Of a DNA stretch of 64,000 nt, positions 52,156 through 63,177 are shown piece after piece; position 1 is the first letter of the stretch; each line of letters begins with the position of its first letter. Source of the stretch: Bacillota bacterium. Its GTDB lineage: Bacteria; Bacillota; Desulfotomaculia; Desulfotomaculales; VENG01. The stretch covers positions 37,879 through 101,878 of the forward strand of contig VENG01000018.1 of NCBI GenBank assembly GCA_009711705.1, in the 5' to 3' direction. The translations under genes were made by a program, and so were the position numbers. The notes under the pieces are model-generated. The model was not told where the DNA came from and ran no database searches. It worked only from the letters and a program-made list of their open reading frames with translations.

Positions 52156-52592
52156 AGGTCATCCCTCATTTTCTTATTCGGTCCCAGTGAATTTATCTTT
52201 TCCGTGATTTCAGTAACGGTCTGGCTAAATTTAGCTCCTTCTGAGCCGCTGATCCAACTCAGACTGATTCTTTCCGGCTCCATCCCCACAAACTCCATAA
52301 GTTTTTTAAATACCTGAAATCGCCTGCGGGCGTGATAATTGCCACTACCATAGTGGCAGTTTCCGGGATGTCACCCGGAAACCAGTACGCCGTCAGCTCC
52401 GCGCTGAAAAGCCCTGATTACGAATTGGGGATTGATTCTGCCGGAACAGGGCACCCTTATGATCCTAATGCTGGGGGGGTACGGCATCCTACTTACTCCG
52501 GCCAGATCGGCCCCGGCATAGCTGCACCAGTTGCAGCAAAAACCAACGATAAGCGGTTGCCACTGTTTGTTTTCACCTTGGATTATCGACAT
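52152..52592 (-). CDS. flxD: FlxD (MvhD-like) selenoprotein
   Basis: 146 residues when UGA at complement 52373-52371 is read as selenocysteine 74. [26 protein letters not shown] and [18 protein letters not shown] match MvhD, where the U position is Cys in 'GCHPGDCHY'. Beyond the UGA the frame continues well for 72 residues to a stop that overlaps flxC by four bases, which confirms read-through. It has a [2Fe-2S]-type cluster and connects Flx with HdrA. Starts within the last ten bases of hdrA. Methanogen homologue VhuD is a known selenoprotein at this motif. Confidence 0.93.
52340..52358 (-). promoter_or_regulatory. SECIS element of flxD
   Basis: Twelve bases after the UGA, TGCCACT-ATGGT-AGTGGCA forms a seven-pair stem, eight with the A-T pair, and a GGU-containing loop. 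Spacing matches fdhA. Confidence 0.85.
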
Positions 52593-54565
52593 ATTGCATT
52601 CACCTCGGCAAGCAATTGTTCGTTACTAAATCCCTTCAGATTTGCTGCACCGGAACGACAAACCACGGTACAAGCACCGCACCCCTGACAGAGACCGCTG
52701 TTCACTGCGGCCACGGTGCGTTCCATAGTTTGCCCCCCCTGCCTGTAGGTTACCGTCTCAGGCTCTATGGCCCGGTAGGGGCATACAGCCTGGCAGCTGA
52801 GACAGCCGGAACAGAATTCTTCATCAATGTTGGAAATCATGGGGTCCATTGATAATTCATCCCGGGACATGAGTGCTAAGACCTTTGAGGCGGCACTGCC
52901 GGCCTGGGCAACAGTGTCGGGAATATCCTTGGGCCCCTGGCAATTTCCTGCTAGGAATACCCCTGCGGTATTGGTTTCCACCGGCCTAAGCTTGGGATGG
53001 GCTTCCTGGAAAAAGCCGTCTTTGTCAGCAGTGATGCCCACCGTTTGGGCCAGTTCTGCGTAACCTTCGCTGGGTATCATGGCAGTTGCCAGTACCACCA
53101 TGTCGGCCTCTACTTCCACGGGGCGGCCCAAGAGGGTGTCGGCAGCCTTTACTATCAGCTGATTACCCTTAAGGTAAATTTTAGAAACCCGCCCCCTTAT
53201 ATATTGTGCGCCTTCCTGAACAGAGCGCTGGTAGAATTCCTCGTAGGCTTTCCCGGGAGTTCTAATGTCCATGAAGAAAACAAAGGCCTGAGAATCAGGG
53301 ATCTTTTCCAAAACCTGGTGGGCGTGTTTGGCCGTGTACATGCAGCAAGTTCTGGAACAATACTCTTTCCCCTTGGATTCATCCCTTGATCCCACGCATT
53401 TTATAAACACCACATTTTTGGGTTCCCTTCCGTCGGAAGGCCTTACTATTTTACCGCCGGTAGGACCTGAGGCATTGGACATACGCTCGAATTGTAGGCC
53501 GGTAATCACATCCGGGTACTTGCCGTACCCGTATTCACCATAAACCTTATCCCACGCCAAAAGGTCAAACCCTGTGGCCACCACTATGGCCCCCACCGAT
53601 TCCGCAAATATGCTGTCTCCCTGTTCAAAGTCCACCGCTTGTGTGGGGCAAACCTTCTGACAAATACCACACTTGCCGGAGTTTAGCATACGGCAGTTTG
53701 CGGCATCAATCACCGGCTTATTGGGCACTGCCTGGGGAAAGTTAACGTATATGGCCTTACGGGTGCCCAGGCCCTGATCGTATTCGCTGGTAATTTTCGA
53801 AGGACATTTTTCCCAGCAGGTACCACATCCGGTACATTTATCGTGATCTACATAGCGGGATTTTTGCCGGATGCTTACCGTAAAATTTCCTATATAGCCA
53901 TTAACTTCGTCCAATTCACAATAGGTTAGCAGTTTAATTTGAGGATGCTGCGCCGCAGCAACCATTTTAGGCGTGCTTATTCAGGCCGAGCAGTCCAGGG
54001 TGGGAAAGGTTTTATCCAGCATGGCCATTTTCCCGCCTATGGTAGGCTCTCTTTCCAGCAGCAATACTTCTTGTCCTGCATCAGCAATATCAAGGGCGGC
54101 CTGCATGCCTGCAATGCCCCCTCCTACTACCAGTGTCCTTTTGGTTACAGGTATATGGGAGGCAAACAGGGGCTCTAGTTGTGATACCTTGGCCACGGCC
54201 CTTTTTATCAGAGCAATGGCCTTCTGGGTGGCTGCTTCCTTATCGCTTGCATGTACCCAAGAACAATGCTCCCGGATGTTGGCCATTTCCAGCATGTACG
54301 GGTTTAGTCCCGCCCGTTCCAATACTTTGCGGAAAGTGGCTTCGTGTAAGCGCGGTGAGCATGATGCCACCACAATGCGGTCCAGATGGTCATCCTTAAT
54401 AGCCTTAATAATCTTATCCTGGCCGGGCTCCGAGCACATATATTTATAATCGGTGCTGCATAAAACCCCGGACATCCCTGCTATTTCAGCGACAACCCCG
54501 GGTACATCGACCACACCGCCGATATTCGAGCCGCACCAGCAGATGAAAACTCCTATTCTTTTCAT
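52583..54565 (-). CDS. hdrA: HdrA, selenocysteine-containing heterodisulfide reductase flavoprotein
   Basis: 660 residues when UGA at complement 53983-53981 is read as selenocysteine 195. The local sequence is LDCSA-U-ISTPKM, where most HdrA proteins have Cys (LDCSACILTPKM). Order: N-terminal region ([18 protein letters not shown]), FAD-binding [19 protein letters not shown], Sec motif, ferredoxin cluster [21 protein letters not shown], then C-terminal clusters [12 protein letters not shown] and [11 protein letters not shown]. This is the bifurcating flavin subunit. ATGA overlap with hdrB. An ordinary call would give two broken halves of 194 and 460 residues. Confidence 0.94.
53943..53963 (-). 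promoter_or_regulatory. SECIS-like hairpin of hdrA
   Basis: Seventeen bases after the UGA, GGTTGCTG and CAGCATCC pair (one T-T mismatch) around loop CGGCG. The loop holds the GG typical of bacterial elements, though the stem starts farther from the UGA than in fdhA. Confidence 0.7.
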
Positions 54566-55440
54566 ACCCTATCGCCCCCGTTAAAACTATCGAATGTTTT
54601 GATCAGCCTGGAGGGATCTAGAAAGTGTGTACCCAGGCTGAGGTCCCGCTGGTCAATTCCCAAACTTAGTCCAATTAACTGAGTAAAGTAAAACACGGGC
54701 AAGTTAAAACTCTTTCCCCTGGATTTATTCAGTTTTTCCTGCCGTACATCTAGGTTAAAGTGACATAGGGGGCAGGCAGTTACGATACAATTGGCACCGG
54801 CGTCCCGGGCCGCCTCCAGTATTTTGAAAACCAGCTCTAAAACTATATCTTCGTTAGAAATAGCCAAAGAAGCCCCACAGCACTCGGTTTTAAATCCCCA
54901 TTCCACAGCCTGGGCCCCGGCCGTTTCCAAAAGCTCATCCATTGTCTGCGGGTATTCCGCGTCATCTACCCTAACGGAAAGGGGTCTGACCAAAAGACAG
55001 CCGTAATAAGCAGCCACCTTTAAACCTTGCAGCGGTTTTTTTACGCCGGCCGCCAAAGTGGACTTGGCGCTGTAAATGACGTCCAGCATGGACCGTACCT
55101 TTATACTGCTCCCGTAAGGCCGGTCAAGTATCTGGTTGACCTCTTGTAGAAGGTCTTTATTTGTTTTTAGATGGTGGTCGGCCATGGCCAGACGCTGGTA
55201 GCAGGCGGCACAGGAGGCTACAACGTCCTCACCCTCCTTTTCTGCCAGGGACAGGTTTCTGGCCGCTAAAGACGTGGCTAACAAGTGACTGGTGCTGTGA
55301 GCCGCGGTTGAGCCGCAGCAACTCCAATCCGGTACGTCAGTTAACTGGATGCCCAAGGTATCACATACCACTCTGGATGATATATCGTACTCCTTGGCAC
55401 TGGTATGGTGGCAGCATCCGGGGTAATATGAATATTTCAT
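54562..55440 (-). CDS. hdrB: HdrB, heterodisulfide-reductase-type CCG-domain subunit
   Basis: 292 residues. Two CCG domains: YYPGCCHH...DWSCCGSTAAHS...CAACYQRL, and YYGCLLVRP...FKTECCGASLA...CPLCHFN. These hold the noncubane [4Fe-4S] clusters that cleave disulfides. The natural acceptor in a sulfate reducer would be DsrC trisulfide or a thiol disulfide rather than CoM-S-S-CoB. ATGA overlaps on both sides. Confidence 0.93.
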   Translation of the reverse strand: MKYSYYPGCCHHTSAKEYDISSRVVCDTLGIQLTDVPDWSCCGSTAAHSTSHLLATSLAARNLSLAEKEGEDVVASCAACYQRLAMADHHLKTNKDLLQEVNQILDRPYGSSIKVRSMLDVIYSAKSTLAAGVKKPLQGLKVAAYYGCLLVRPLSVRVDDAEYPQTMDELLETAGAQAVEWGFKTECCGASLAISNEDIVLELVFKILEAARDAGANCIVTACPLCHFNLDVRQEKLNKSRGKSFNLPVFYFTQLIGLSLGIDQRDLSLGTHFLDPSRLIKTFDSFNGGDRV

Positions 55441-56018
55441 GGCCTTTTTTCCCCCAGTTCCTCGGTCTTTTCAAAAATACGACCAATCTCATCCATTCCC
55501 CGGGGTGATGATACTGACAGTTTTAGTTTTCCATTGGTAAGCATGAAGAGACCGGTTTCCGCATTATTAAAGGGTTTTCCGCTCTTGATGTTAAATCCCA
55601 GCATAGTGGTGAATTCGTGTAAGCGCCCGTACTTTTTCAGTGACCTTAAAAAGCCTTTGTTAAATATTGAAACTTTTTTAGCCCTGCCTTTGGGGCGTAT
55701 ATTATCTCTTTGAGCCAGTATACGCAAAGAATCCATTACTTCAGCCAGCTCAATGTTGCGTGGACAGCGAACTGAACATGTTGAGCAATAGGCACATAAC
55801 CAGATAGATTCACAATTAAGAACTTCATCCCTCATGCCCAGCTGCACCTTTCTAATTACCTGGTTAGGTAAAACATCCATAAACGGTGCAAGCGGGCATC
55901 CTGCCGAACACTTTCCGCACTGATAGCACTTTTTTACGTCCTGGCCGCTATCCCTATTAATCATGGAGATAAAAGTGCTGTTTTTCCTGATAACGTCGGT
56001 AACATTAATTGTCTGCAT
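55437..56018 (-). CDS. hdrC: HdrC, iron-sulfur subunit
   Basis: 193 residues from the ATG behind AAAGGAGTGTGTT, discarding seven upstream residues. CYQCGKCSAGCP and CAYCSTCSVRCPRN bind two [4Fe-4S] clusters and link HdrA to HdrB. First gene of the operon hdrCBA-flxDCBA; promoter probably lies in the AT-rich 56019-56188. Confidence 0.92.
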   Translation of the reverse strand: MQTINVTDVIRKNSTFISMINRDSGQDVKKCYQCGKCSAGCPLAPFMDVLPNQVIRKVQLGMRDEVLNCESIWLCAYCSTCSVRCPRNIELAEVMDSLRILAQRDNIRPKGRAKKVSIFNKGFLRSLKKYGRLHEFTTMLGFNIKSGKPFNNAETGLFMLTNGKLKLSVSSPRGMDEIGRIFEKTEELGEKRP

Positions 56019-56188
56019 AACACACTCCTTTACCCGCAATGTAAATACGCTAATACTTAATTTTTTTTATGCTACAAATTTCACAAGTGGAATTAATTGA
56101 AACATCAGATAATTCTACCTCTTTATTGGAATACCTTTTTATTTTTTAAATTAATTAATGGATTTTTTAGGGGTTTTCCCTATCGTAT

Positions 56189-56962
56189 TCAAACAACTCT
56201 TTCCGGGTAAGTATAAATATTCATACGGCCTTTTCTCATAAAACCTACCACGGTAACCTTAAGTTCCCGGGCTAATTGCAGAGCCAGGTGAGTGGGAGCT
56301 GAGCGGGAAGCAAGAAGGGGTATGTTCATGCGGGCTACCTTGAGCAGAATTTCTGACGATACCCGGCCGGTGAACACCAGTAGTTTATCATGCCTGGCTA
56401 TATCGTTTAATAGACAGTACCCAAATATCTTGTCCACGGCATTATGTCTGCCTACATCCTCAAAAAAGCAAATAATATTGCCCGGCAGGCACAGGGCCGC
56501 GCCATGAGTGCCTCCGGTGGTTCGAAAAAGCTCACCGCTTGCTTCCATTTTATGACCCAGAGACCTGAGCTGTTCAGCCGAAACCTTAATTTCTCCTTGC
56601 ACCGGACCTATATTATCGGTATCATTACGGAAGTAAAAAGAAGCTCTCCCCCGCCCGCAGCAGGACGTGATGGAACGTTGTAAAAATCCCGTTGGGCGAG
56701 GAGATGAGGTTTCTGCCCAGATCAGCCCGTCCTGGTGGTTTACAGTCAGGCCCAGCAGGTCGTCCCGTCGCGAAAGGAATCCTTCGGCACAGAGGAATCC
56801 CGTGGCCAGTTCTTCTATATTAGATGGAGAACAAAGCTGCGTTACCACTTCTTCATTATTAACAAAAAGCGTATAAGCTGCTTCCTTGATAACAATATCT
56901 TCTGTGCCATAATGTTGGGAATCATCCATTTTTATCAGGTTAATTTTTTCTACTTGTTTCAT
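56189..56962 (-). CDS. fdhD: Formate dehydrogenase accessory sulfurtransferase
   Basis: 257 residues. TGFLCAEGFL, the adjacent pair C101-C102 in ITSCCGRGRA, and FEDVGRHNAVDKIFG with TGRVSSEILLKVARM are FdhD hallmarks. It carries sulfur from IscS to the Mo/W centre. The commoner active-site spacing is CxxC, so the adjacent cysteines are worth noting. Between the Hdr operon and mogA. Confidence 0.94.
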   Translation of the reverse strand: MKQVEKINLIKMDDSQHYGTEDIVIKEAAYTLFVNNEEVVTQLCSPSNIEELATGFLCAEGFLSRRDDLLGLTVNHQDGLIWAETSSPRPTGFLQRSITSCCGRGRASFYFRNDTDNIGPVQGEIKVSAEQLRSLGHKMEASGELFRTTGGTHGAALCLPGNIICFFEDVGRHNAVDKIFGYCLLNDIARHDKLLVFTGRVSSEILLKVARMNIPLLASRSAPTHLALQLARELKVTVVGFMRKGRMNIYTYPERVV

Positions 56963-57059
56963 AGATCCTCACTTAACTCAACATATTTTTGTTTATTGTA
57001 ACACTGATTATAATTGTACCATTGATTTTATAATGGGCAAACCAAGGAGGTGTATAAAA

Positions 57060-57548
57060 TTGTATCGAGTGGGTATTATTACCATGAGTGACAAGGGATC
57101 GCGGGGAGAACGGGAGGACAAAAGTGCCGGCGCTATAAGGGAAGTGATTGGGAGTCAGGGGTGGGAAGTGACATCCTACCGCATTATTCCGGATGATTTG
57201 GATACCATCCAGGAAACCTTGATTAATTACTGTGACCAGGAATGTCTAGATTTAGTTTTGACCACCGGTGGCACAGGCCTGGGCCCCAGAGATAATACTC
57301 CAGAGGCTACATTGGGAGTTATAGAGCGGGTGGTTCCCGGCATTGCCGAGGTGATGCGGATGGAAAGTTTGCAAAAGACCTCCCGGGCTATGTTGAGCCG
57401 GGCGGTAGCAGGTATACGCCACCGCACATTAATTATTAATCTTCCCGGTAGTCCTAAAGCGGTAAAGGAATGTTTGGAAGCAATTATGCCCGCGCTGCCC
57501 CATGGTCTGGAAATACTCACCGGGCGAGGAGGTGAATGTGCTCGTTAA
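57060..57548 (+). CDS. Molybdenum cofactor protein MogA/MoaB family
   Basis: 162 residues from TTG after AAGGAGGTGTATAAAA; nine upstream residues cover the ribosome site. VGIITMSDKGSRGEREDKSAG, LTTGGTGLGPRDNTPEAT and NLPGSPKAVKECLEAIMPALPHGLEIL are the MogA motifs. Adenylates molybdopterin ahead of MoeA. Divergent from fdhD. Confidence 0.92.
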   Translation: MYRVGIITMSDKGSRGEREDKSAGAIREVIGSQGWEVTSYRIIPDDLDTIQETLINYCDQECLDLVLTTGGTGLGPRDNTPEATLGVIERVVPGIAEVMRMESLQKTSRAMLSRAVAGIRHRTLIINLPGSPKAVKECLEAIMPALPHGLEILTGRGGECAR

Positions 57549-57763
57549 AAAAAACTGGGAAAGGTAGTATAAAAAGGATAAGGCAGTGGGAAAATATTAC
57601 TAGTAATCTTAATTGAAATATGTGACATGGAACAATAAAGATATAGAAGGAGAAATTGAAAGTAAAACAGACGTACTTTGAACAATTAAGCCATTTCAGG
57701 AAATATTGTTTATACAAGTCGTTTGCTTTTGATTAACTCGTTCTATATTATATTACTTGGGTA

Positions 57764-57790
57764 TTAGCACTCGCCCTTGACGAGTGCTAA
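57764..57790 (+). promoter_or_regulatory. CIRCE operator of groESL
   Basis: TTAGCACTC, nine bases, GAGTGCTAA: the exact CIRCE inverted repeat bound by HrcA, 44 bp before groES. TATATT/TATTAC-like -10 sequences lie just upstream (57744-57756). The rest of 57549-57834 is AT-rich with no gene. Confidence 0.96.
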
Positions 57791-57834
57791 CAATAAAACA
57801 AAAACAATTTAAATTAATAAAAGGAGGGGTTTAG

Positions 57835-58119
57835 ATGATTAGACCTTTGGGCGATCGGTTAGTGGTTAAGCCCACACCCACTGAAGAAAAAACTAAGAGC
57901 GGTATTGTTTTGCCGGATACTGCTAAAGAAAAACCGCAGGAGGGTGAAGTAGTGGCAGTAGGCTCCGGCCGTGTCCTGGACAGTGGTCAGCGCGTACCCA
58001 TGGATGTTAAAGTCGGTGAAAAGATTTTATTTTCTAAGTATGCAGGTAACGAAATTAAAATCAACGAGGAAGAGTATTTAATTCTTCGCGAAATGGACGT
58101 ACTTGGTGTAGTCGAGTAA
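57835..58119 (+). CDS. groES: Co-chaperonin GroES
   Basis: 94 residues, ATG after [30 protein letters not shown] with the mobile loop [14 protein letters not shown] and the roof [16 protein letters not shown] are standard. Forms the heptameric cap; regulated by CIRCE/HrcA. Confidence 0.98.
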   Translation: MIRPLGDRLVVKPTPTEEKTKSGIVLPDTAKEKPQEGEVVAVGSGRVLDSGQRVPMDVKVGEKILFSKYAGNEIKINEEEYLILREMDVLGVVE

Positions 58120-58125
58120 AAATAA

Positions 58126-59796
<1,671 letters not shown>

Positions 59797-59825
59797 TAAA
59801 GATATAGATGAAACTTCTATATTAA

Positions 59826-59859
59826 AAGAGAGAACTCTAACCAGAGTTCTCTCTTTTTT
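59826..59859 (+). terminator. groESL terminator
   Basis: AAGAGAGAACTCT/AGAGTTCTCTCTT, four-base loop, T run. Confidence 0.93.
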
Positions 59860-59968
59860 ATACTTTAGGAAAGTGTGCCTTGCCATTTTCTGCAGGCATT
59901 GATCAAAGGGCTTTGGTTTATCCCCGGTCATTTTGTGGTAAACTTCATAATATTACACCTTATGACCA

Positions 59969-60007
59969 CTGAAGCCCCGATGTTCAGCATTAGCTGAACG
60001 AGTTCAC
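59969..60007 (+). repeat. Copy 2 (partial) of the TnpB-end-like repeat
   Basis: Matches 23701-23739 at 38 of 39 positions (…GATGTTCAGC[A/T]TTAGCTGAAC…) and ends with the same GAGTTCAC. Only the last hairpin and the flank are kept. It sits 64 bp before cysK. Confidence 0.75.
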
Positions 60008-60070
60008 TAGCGTATGTTGACACCCTTACCGGGTAGTGGTAAATTAAGAAGTATTAAGGAGGCTGTTAGC

Positions 60071-60988
60071 GTGTATGACAACCTGACGGACTTAATGGGT
60101 TCTACTCCTTTATTAAAATTAAAACGTATATCCGAGGGTTTGCCGGGAATAGTTGCTGCCAAGTTAGAATACTTTAATCCCGGTGGGAGTGTAAAAGACC
60201 GGGTTGGCTATGCAATGATCAAGGATGCGGAAGAGAAGGGAATTTTAACTTCCCGGAGTGTAGTTATTGAACCCACCAGCGGCAATACAGGTATAGGTCT
60301 GGCGGTGGTTTGTGCGGTACGCGGGTACCGCCTTATTTTGACTATGCCCGAGACCATGAGCGAGGAACGCCGCAACCTTTTAAAGGCCTACGGTGCTGAA
60401 GTGGTGTTGACACCTGGAAATAAAGGCATCCCGGGTGCCATTGAGAAGGCGAAAGAATTAGCTTCCGAAATTCCCAACGCTTTCCTTGCAGGCCAGTTTG
60501 AAAATGAGGCGAACCCGCAGATACACAGGAAGACCACAGGTAGGGAGATTTGGGAAGACACCGGCGGCAGGGTAGACATTTTCGTAGCCGGGGTGGGTAC
60601 CGGCGGGACGGTTACGGGGGTAGGCAGGTTTCTCCGGGAAAAGAACCCTTCGGTGAAAATTGTTGCGGTGGAGCCCGAAAAATCGGCAGTTTTATCCGGA
60701 GAGCAACCTGGCCCGCACGGACTGCAGGGGATAGGTGCGGGATTTGTTCCGAAAGTACTTGCTGCGGAATTATTGGATGAAATCGTAAAGGTATCAGAAC
60801 AGTCCGCAATAGATGCTGCCCGCCGTCTGGCCAGGGAAGAAGGTCTTTTGGTGGGAATATCTTCCGGAGCAGCCCTGCATGCAGCGTTAGAAATTGCGGG
60901 TAGGGAGGAAAACAGGGATAGGCTTGTGGTGGTACTGCTGCCGGATACCGGAGAGCGCTATCTGTCCACGGACTTGTTTAAAGCGTAA
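60071..60988 (+). CDS. cysK: Cysteine synthase (O-acetylserine sulfhydrylase)
   Basis: 305 residues from GTG after AAGGAGG; the upstream extension overlaps the repeat and is improbable. PLP lysine in [24 protein letters not shown] and [15 protein letters not shown] identify the family. Makes cysteine from O-acetylserine and sulfide. Normal length. Confidence 0.96.
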   Translation: MYDNLTDLMGSTPLLKLKRISEGLPGIVAAKLEYFNPGGSVKDRVGYAMIKDAEEKGILTSRSVVIEPTSGNTGIGLAVVCAVRGYRLILTMPETMSEERRNLLKAYGAEVVLTPGNKGIPGAIEKAKELASEIPNAFLAGQFENEANPQIHRKTTGREIWEDTGGRVDIFVAGVGTGGTVTGVGRFLREKNPSVKIVAVEPEKSAVLSGEQPGPHGLQGIGAGFVPKVLAAELLDEIVKVSEQSAIDAARRLAREEGLLVGISSGAALHAALEIAGREENRDRLVVVLLPDTGERYLSTDLFKA

Positions 60989-61038
60989 TTGGGAGGCAGC
61001 ACTTTTAACGCCTCCTGCGCAATGAGAGGAGGCCGTCA

Positions 61039-61971
61039 TTGCCTATTAAGCAAAAGACAGATCAACCAATTATAAACCCATACCTTGCAGTGTTATTGGG
61101 CGTCACGGGAGCAGGTTTTTCCTCAATTTTTACCAAGTTGGCTGAAGCCCCGCCGTTAATCATAGCCTTTTACCGCTTGAGTTTTACGGTACTGATACTG
61201 GCACCGTTTACTTTTGCCCGGGGTACCGGTGAACTGCGTCAAATGGGCAAGAAAGATATTATACTGGCCTCTTTCTCCGGAATTATGTTGGCCCTTCATT
61301 TTGCCGTATGGATTGCTTCTTTGAACTACACTTCCATTGCCAGTTCAACCGTGTTGGTAACCATGCACCCGCTCTTTGTCATTACAGGCGGTTATGTTTT
61401 TTATCGAGAAGGCATTCGGCCTATCGGTCTCGCGGGTGCCTGTTTGGCCGTAGTGGGAAGTGTTATTATAGGTGTAAGTGATTTTCAGGTAGGGGGGCAG
61501 GCCTTGTACGGTGATCTGCTGGCCTTTTCCGGCGCAATTTTTGTTGCAGGATATGTGTTGATTGGCAGAGGTCTAAGAACTCATCTATCATTGTTGCCTT
61601 ACATATTTGTGGTTTATGGGATGGCTAGTTTAGTTTTATTTTTGTCTGCCCTGCTGCTGGGAAACCGGCTTGGACCTTACCCGGCCTGGACCTGGATCTA
61701 CTTTTTGGCCCTGGCACTGGTGCCTACCATAGGTGGGCACACCGTATTTAACTGGGCACTTAAATATGTTAAGGCCGCGGTAGTTTCTGTCACCATTCTA
61801 GGTGAGCCCATTGGGGCCACGGTACTGGCCTATCTAATTTTCCACCAGGTGCCTACTGCATTACAACTGCTGGGAGGAAGTATTATTATTGCCGGACTGG
61901 CCATATTCATTTGGTCTTCCCGGGGGGAGGGTAAAGTAGTAGAGTCATGTGTGCAAAAAAAGTTTACGTAG
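61039..61971 (+). CDS. EamA/DMT-family transporter
   Basis: 310 residues from TTG after GAGAGGAGG. Ten membrane segments in two five-helix EamA repeats (e.g. GVTGAGFSSIFTKLAEAPPL; LGEPIGATVLAYLIF). Likely exports a small metabolite such as an amino acid. Overlaps ogt by 25 bp. Confidence 0.9.
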   Translation: MPIKQKTDQPIINPYLAVLLGVTGAGFSSIFTKLAEAPPLIIAFYRLSFTVLILAPFTFARGTGELRQMGKKDIILASFSGIMLALHFAVWIASLNYTSIASSTVLVTMHPLFVITGGYVFYREGIRPIGLAGACLAVVGSVIIGVSDFQVGGQALYGDLLAFSGAIFVAGYVLIGRGLRTHLSLLPYIFVVYGMASLVLFLSALLLGNRLGPYPAWTWIYFLALALVPTIGGHTVFNWALKYVKAAVVSVTILGEPIGATVLAYLIFHQVPTALQLLGGSIIIAGLAIFIWSSRGEGKVVESCVQKKFT

Positions 61972-62504
61972 AAGAAACACAGGACGGGTACGTAGCCTTT
62001 TTCTGGACGGACAAAGGCATAAGCGGACTAACTTTACCCTGTAATAACCCGCCGGAGGCGCTTGTAGAGCTGGAAAGATATACCCGTGGTGAGAGCATAG
62101 GGGCACAAATGCTGCCTCCACATCCGGGGGAGCCGGCCTATGGTTTGGGGGATGCGTTAAGGGACTACTTTAGCGGTAACTGCCCTGATTTTGGAAGCTT
62201 TCCTGTTGATTATAATTCCATTTCACCGTTCCGGACTCGTGTGCTGCAGGTAGTGCGTGATATACCTCATGGTGAAATAATGTCTTACGGGGAAGTCGCA
62301 GCCCTGGCAGGCAATCCCAAGGCTTATCGTGCCGTGGGAAGTGCAATGAGCACCAACCGGACACTTTTTTTGGTTCCCTGTCATAGAGTGATTAAAAGTG
62401 ACGGTTTTTTAGGTGGTTTTGGAAGTGGAATTGGATGGAAGCGTATGCTTCTTAATTTAGAGGGGATTGCAATTGATGCTGAGGGCAAGGTGTTGGTCCG
62501 GTAA
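61947..62504 (+). CDS. ogt: Methylated-DNA--protein-cysteine methyltransferase
   Basis: 185 residues. MSYGEVAALAGNPKAYRAVGSAM (helix-turn-helix, split here across lines) and LVPCHRVIKSDGFLGGFGSG hold the acceptor cysteine in PCHRV. Removes O6-alkyl groups from guanine. Translated from an ATG inside the transporter's end. Confidence 0.93.
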   Translation: MCAKKVYVEETQDGYVAFFWTDKGISGLTLPCNNPPEALVELERYTRGESIGAQMLPPHPGEPAYGLGDALRDYFSGNCPDFGSFPVDYNSISPFRTRVLQVVRDIPHGEIMSYGEVAALAGNPKAYRAVGSAMSTNRTLFLVPCHRVIKSDGFLGGFGSGIGWKRMLLNLEGIAIDAEGKVLVR

Positions 62505-62560
62505 GGTGTTGCTGTACGGCTAAAAACATGATAAAATATATTCTTGTCAGACAAATATAA

Positions 62561-62635
62561 GCCGGCGTAGCTCAGTGGTAGAGCAACGCACTCGTAATGC
62601 GTAGGCCAGGGGTTCAAGTCCCCTCGCCGGCTCCA
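62561..62635 (+). tRNA. tRNA-Thr(CGU)
   Basis: Acceptor GCCGGCG/CGCCGGC, D-arm GCTCAGTGGTAGAGC, anticodon stem ACGCA/TGCGT with loop CTCGTAA (anticodon CGT), T-arm AGGGGTTCAAGTCCCCT, discriminator T and encoded CCA. 75 nt. Its 3' end is a usual attachment site for integrases, and an integrase remnant follows. Confidence 0.97.
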
Positions 62636-62645
62636 GTAATACCAA

Positions 62646-62677
62646 GGCCTCCGGGGTTTTCCTCCGGAGGCCGTTTT
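62646..62677 (+). terminator. tRNA terminator
   Basis: GGCCTCCGG/CCGGAGGCC with a nine-base loop and GTTTTC after it. A TCGCCCAA direct repeat follows (62686-62705). Confidence 0.8.
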
Positions 62678-62730
62678 CGTGAATGTCGCCCAATCGTCGC
62701 CCAATGGCTCAAAAAGCACAAAAAAGTGGT

Positions 62731-63177
62731 TCAAACACAACGCCCATTTTTCCATAAATTTGCTTTTGCCCAGCCAGGTAATTTGCCCCAGGCATCGTCT
62801 CCAAAATCTTTTTTTATGCGTTCTTTTACTAATTCTTTTTGTTTATCTGTTAGCTTTATGGGTTTGGGTTTATATTTCATTGATGTGACTTTTTCATTTT
62901 TCTTTGATACCTCAGGTAAAATTGACGAAAACTCCTCGTCTAGAATTGTTTGCATTTGTCTATGCTCAAATTCACTTACCTTCCATTGGCCATCACAATT
63001 AATATAGGCTGGGTCAATACGAATATTAGTTATTTTTTTGGAATCATCTTTATCATAAATAACACTTACATAAGGAACCATTGTACCTGCTAGGGCAGGA
63101 AATACTTTCTTTGTATCCAGCCCAACTCGATAAACTCTGTTTTTTTCCACAAAATATATTTTAGTGCCAATACCCAA
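62731..63177 (-). CDS. Hypothetical protein of the integrated element
   Basis: 148 residues from TTG after AAGGAGAATC; overlaps the integrase end by 17 bp. Basic C-terminal part (LTDKQKELVKERIKKDFGDDAWGKLPGW) after a beta-rich N-terminus (FVEKNRVYRVGLDTKKVFPAL). Lies between integrase and tRNA; function unknown, element-borne by position. Confidence 0.65.
   Translation of the reverse strand: MGIGTKIYFVEKNRVYRVGLDTKKVFPALAGTMVPYVSVIYDKDDSKKITNIRIDPAYINCDGQWKVSEFEHRQMQTILDEEFSSILPEVSKKNEKVTSMKYKPKPIKLTDKQKELVKERIKKDFGDDAWGKLPGWAKANLWKNGRCV

Noticed and set aside
52583..54565. HdrA as a pseudogene or as two separate genes
   Set aside because: The frame is intact on both sides of a UGA that replaces a conserved Cys, a SECIS-like hairpin follows, and two other Sec proteins occur in the window.
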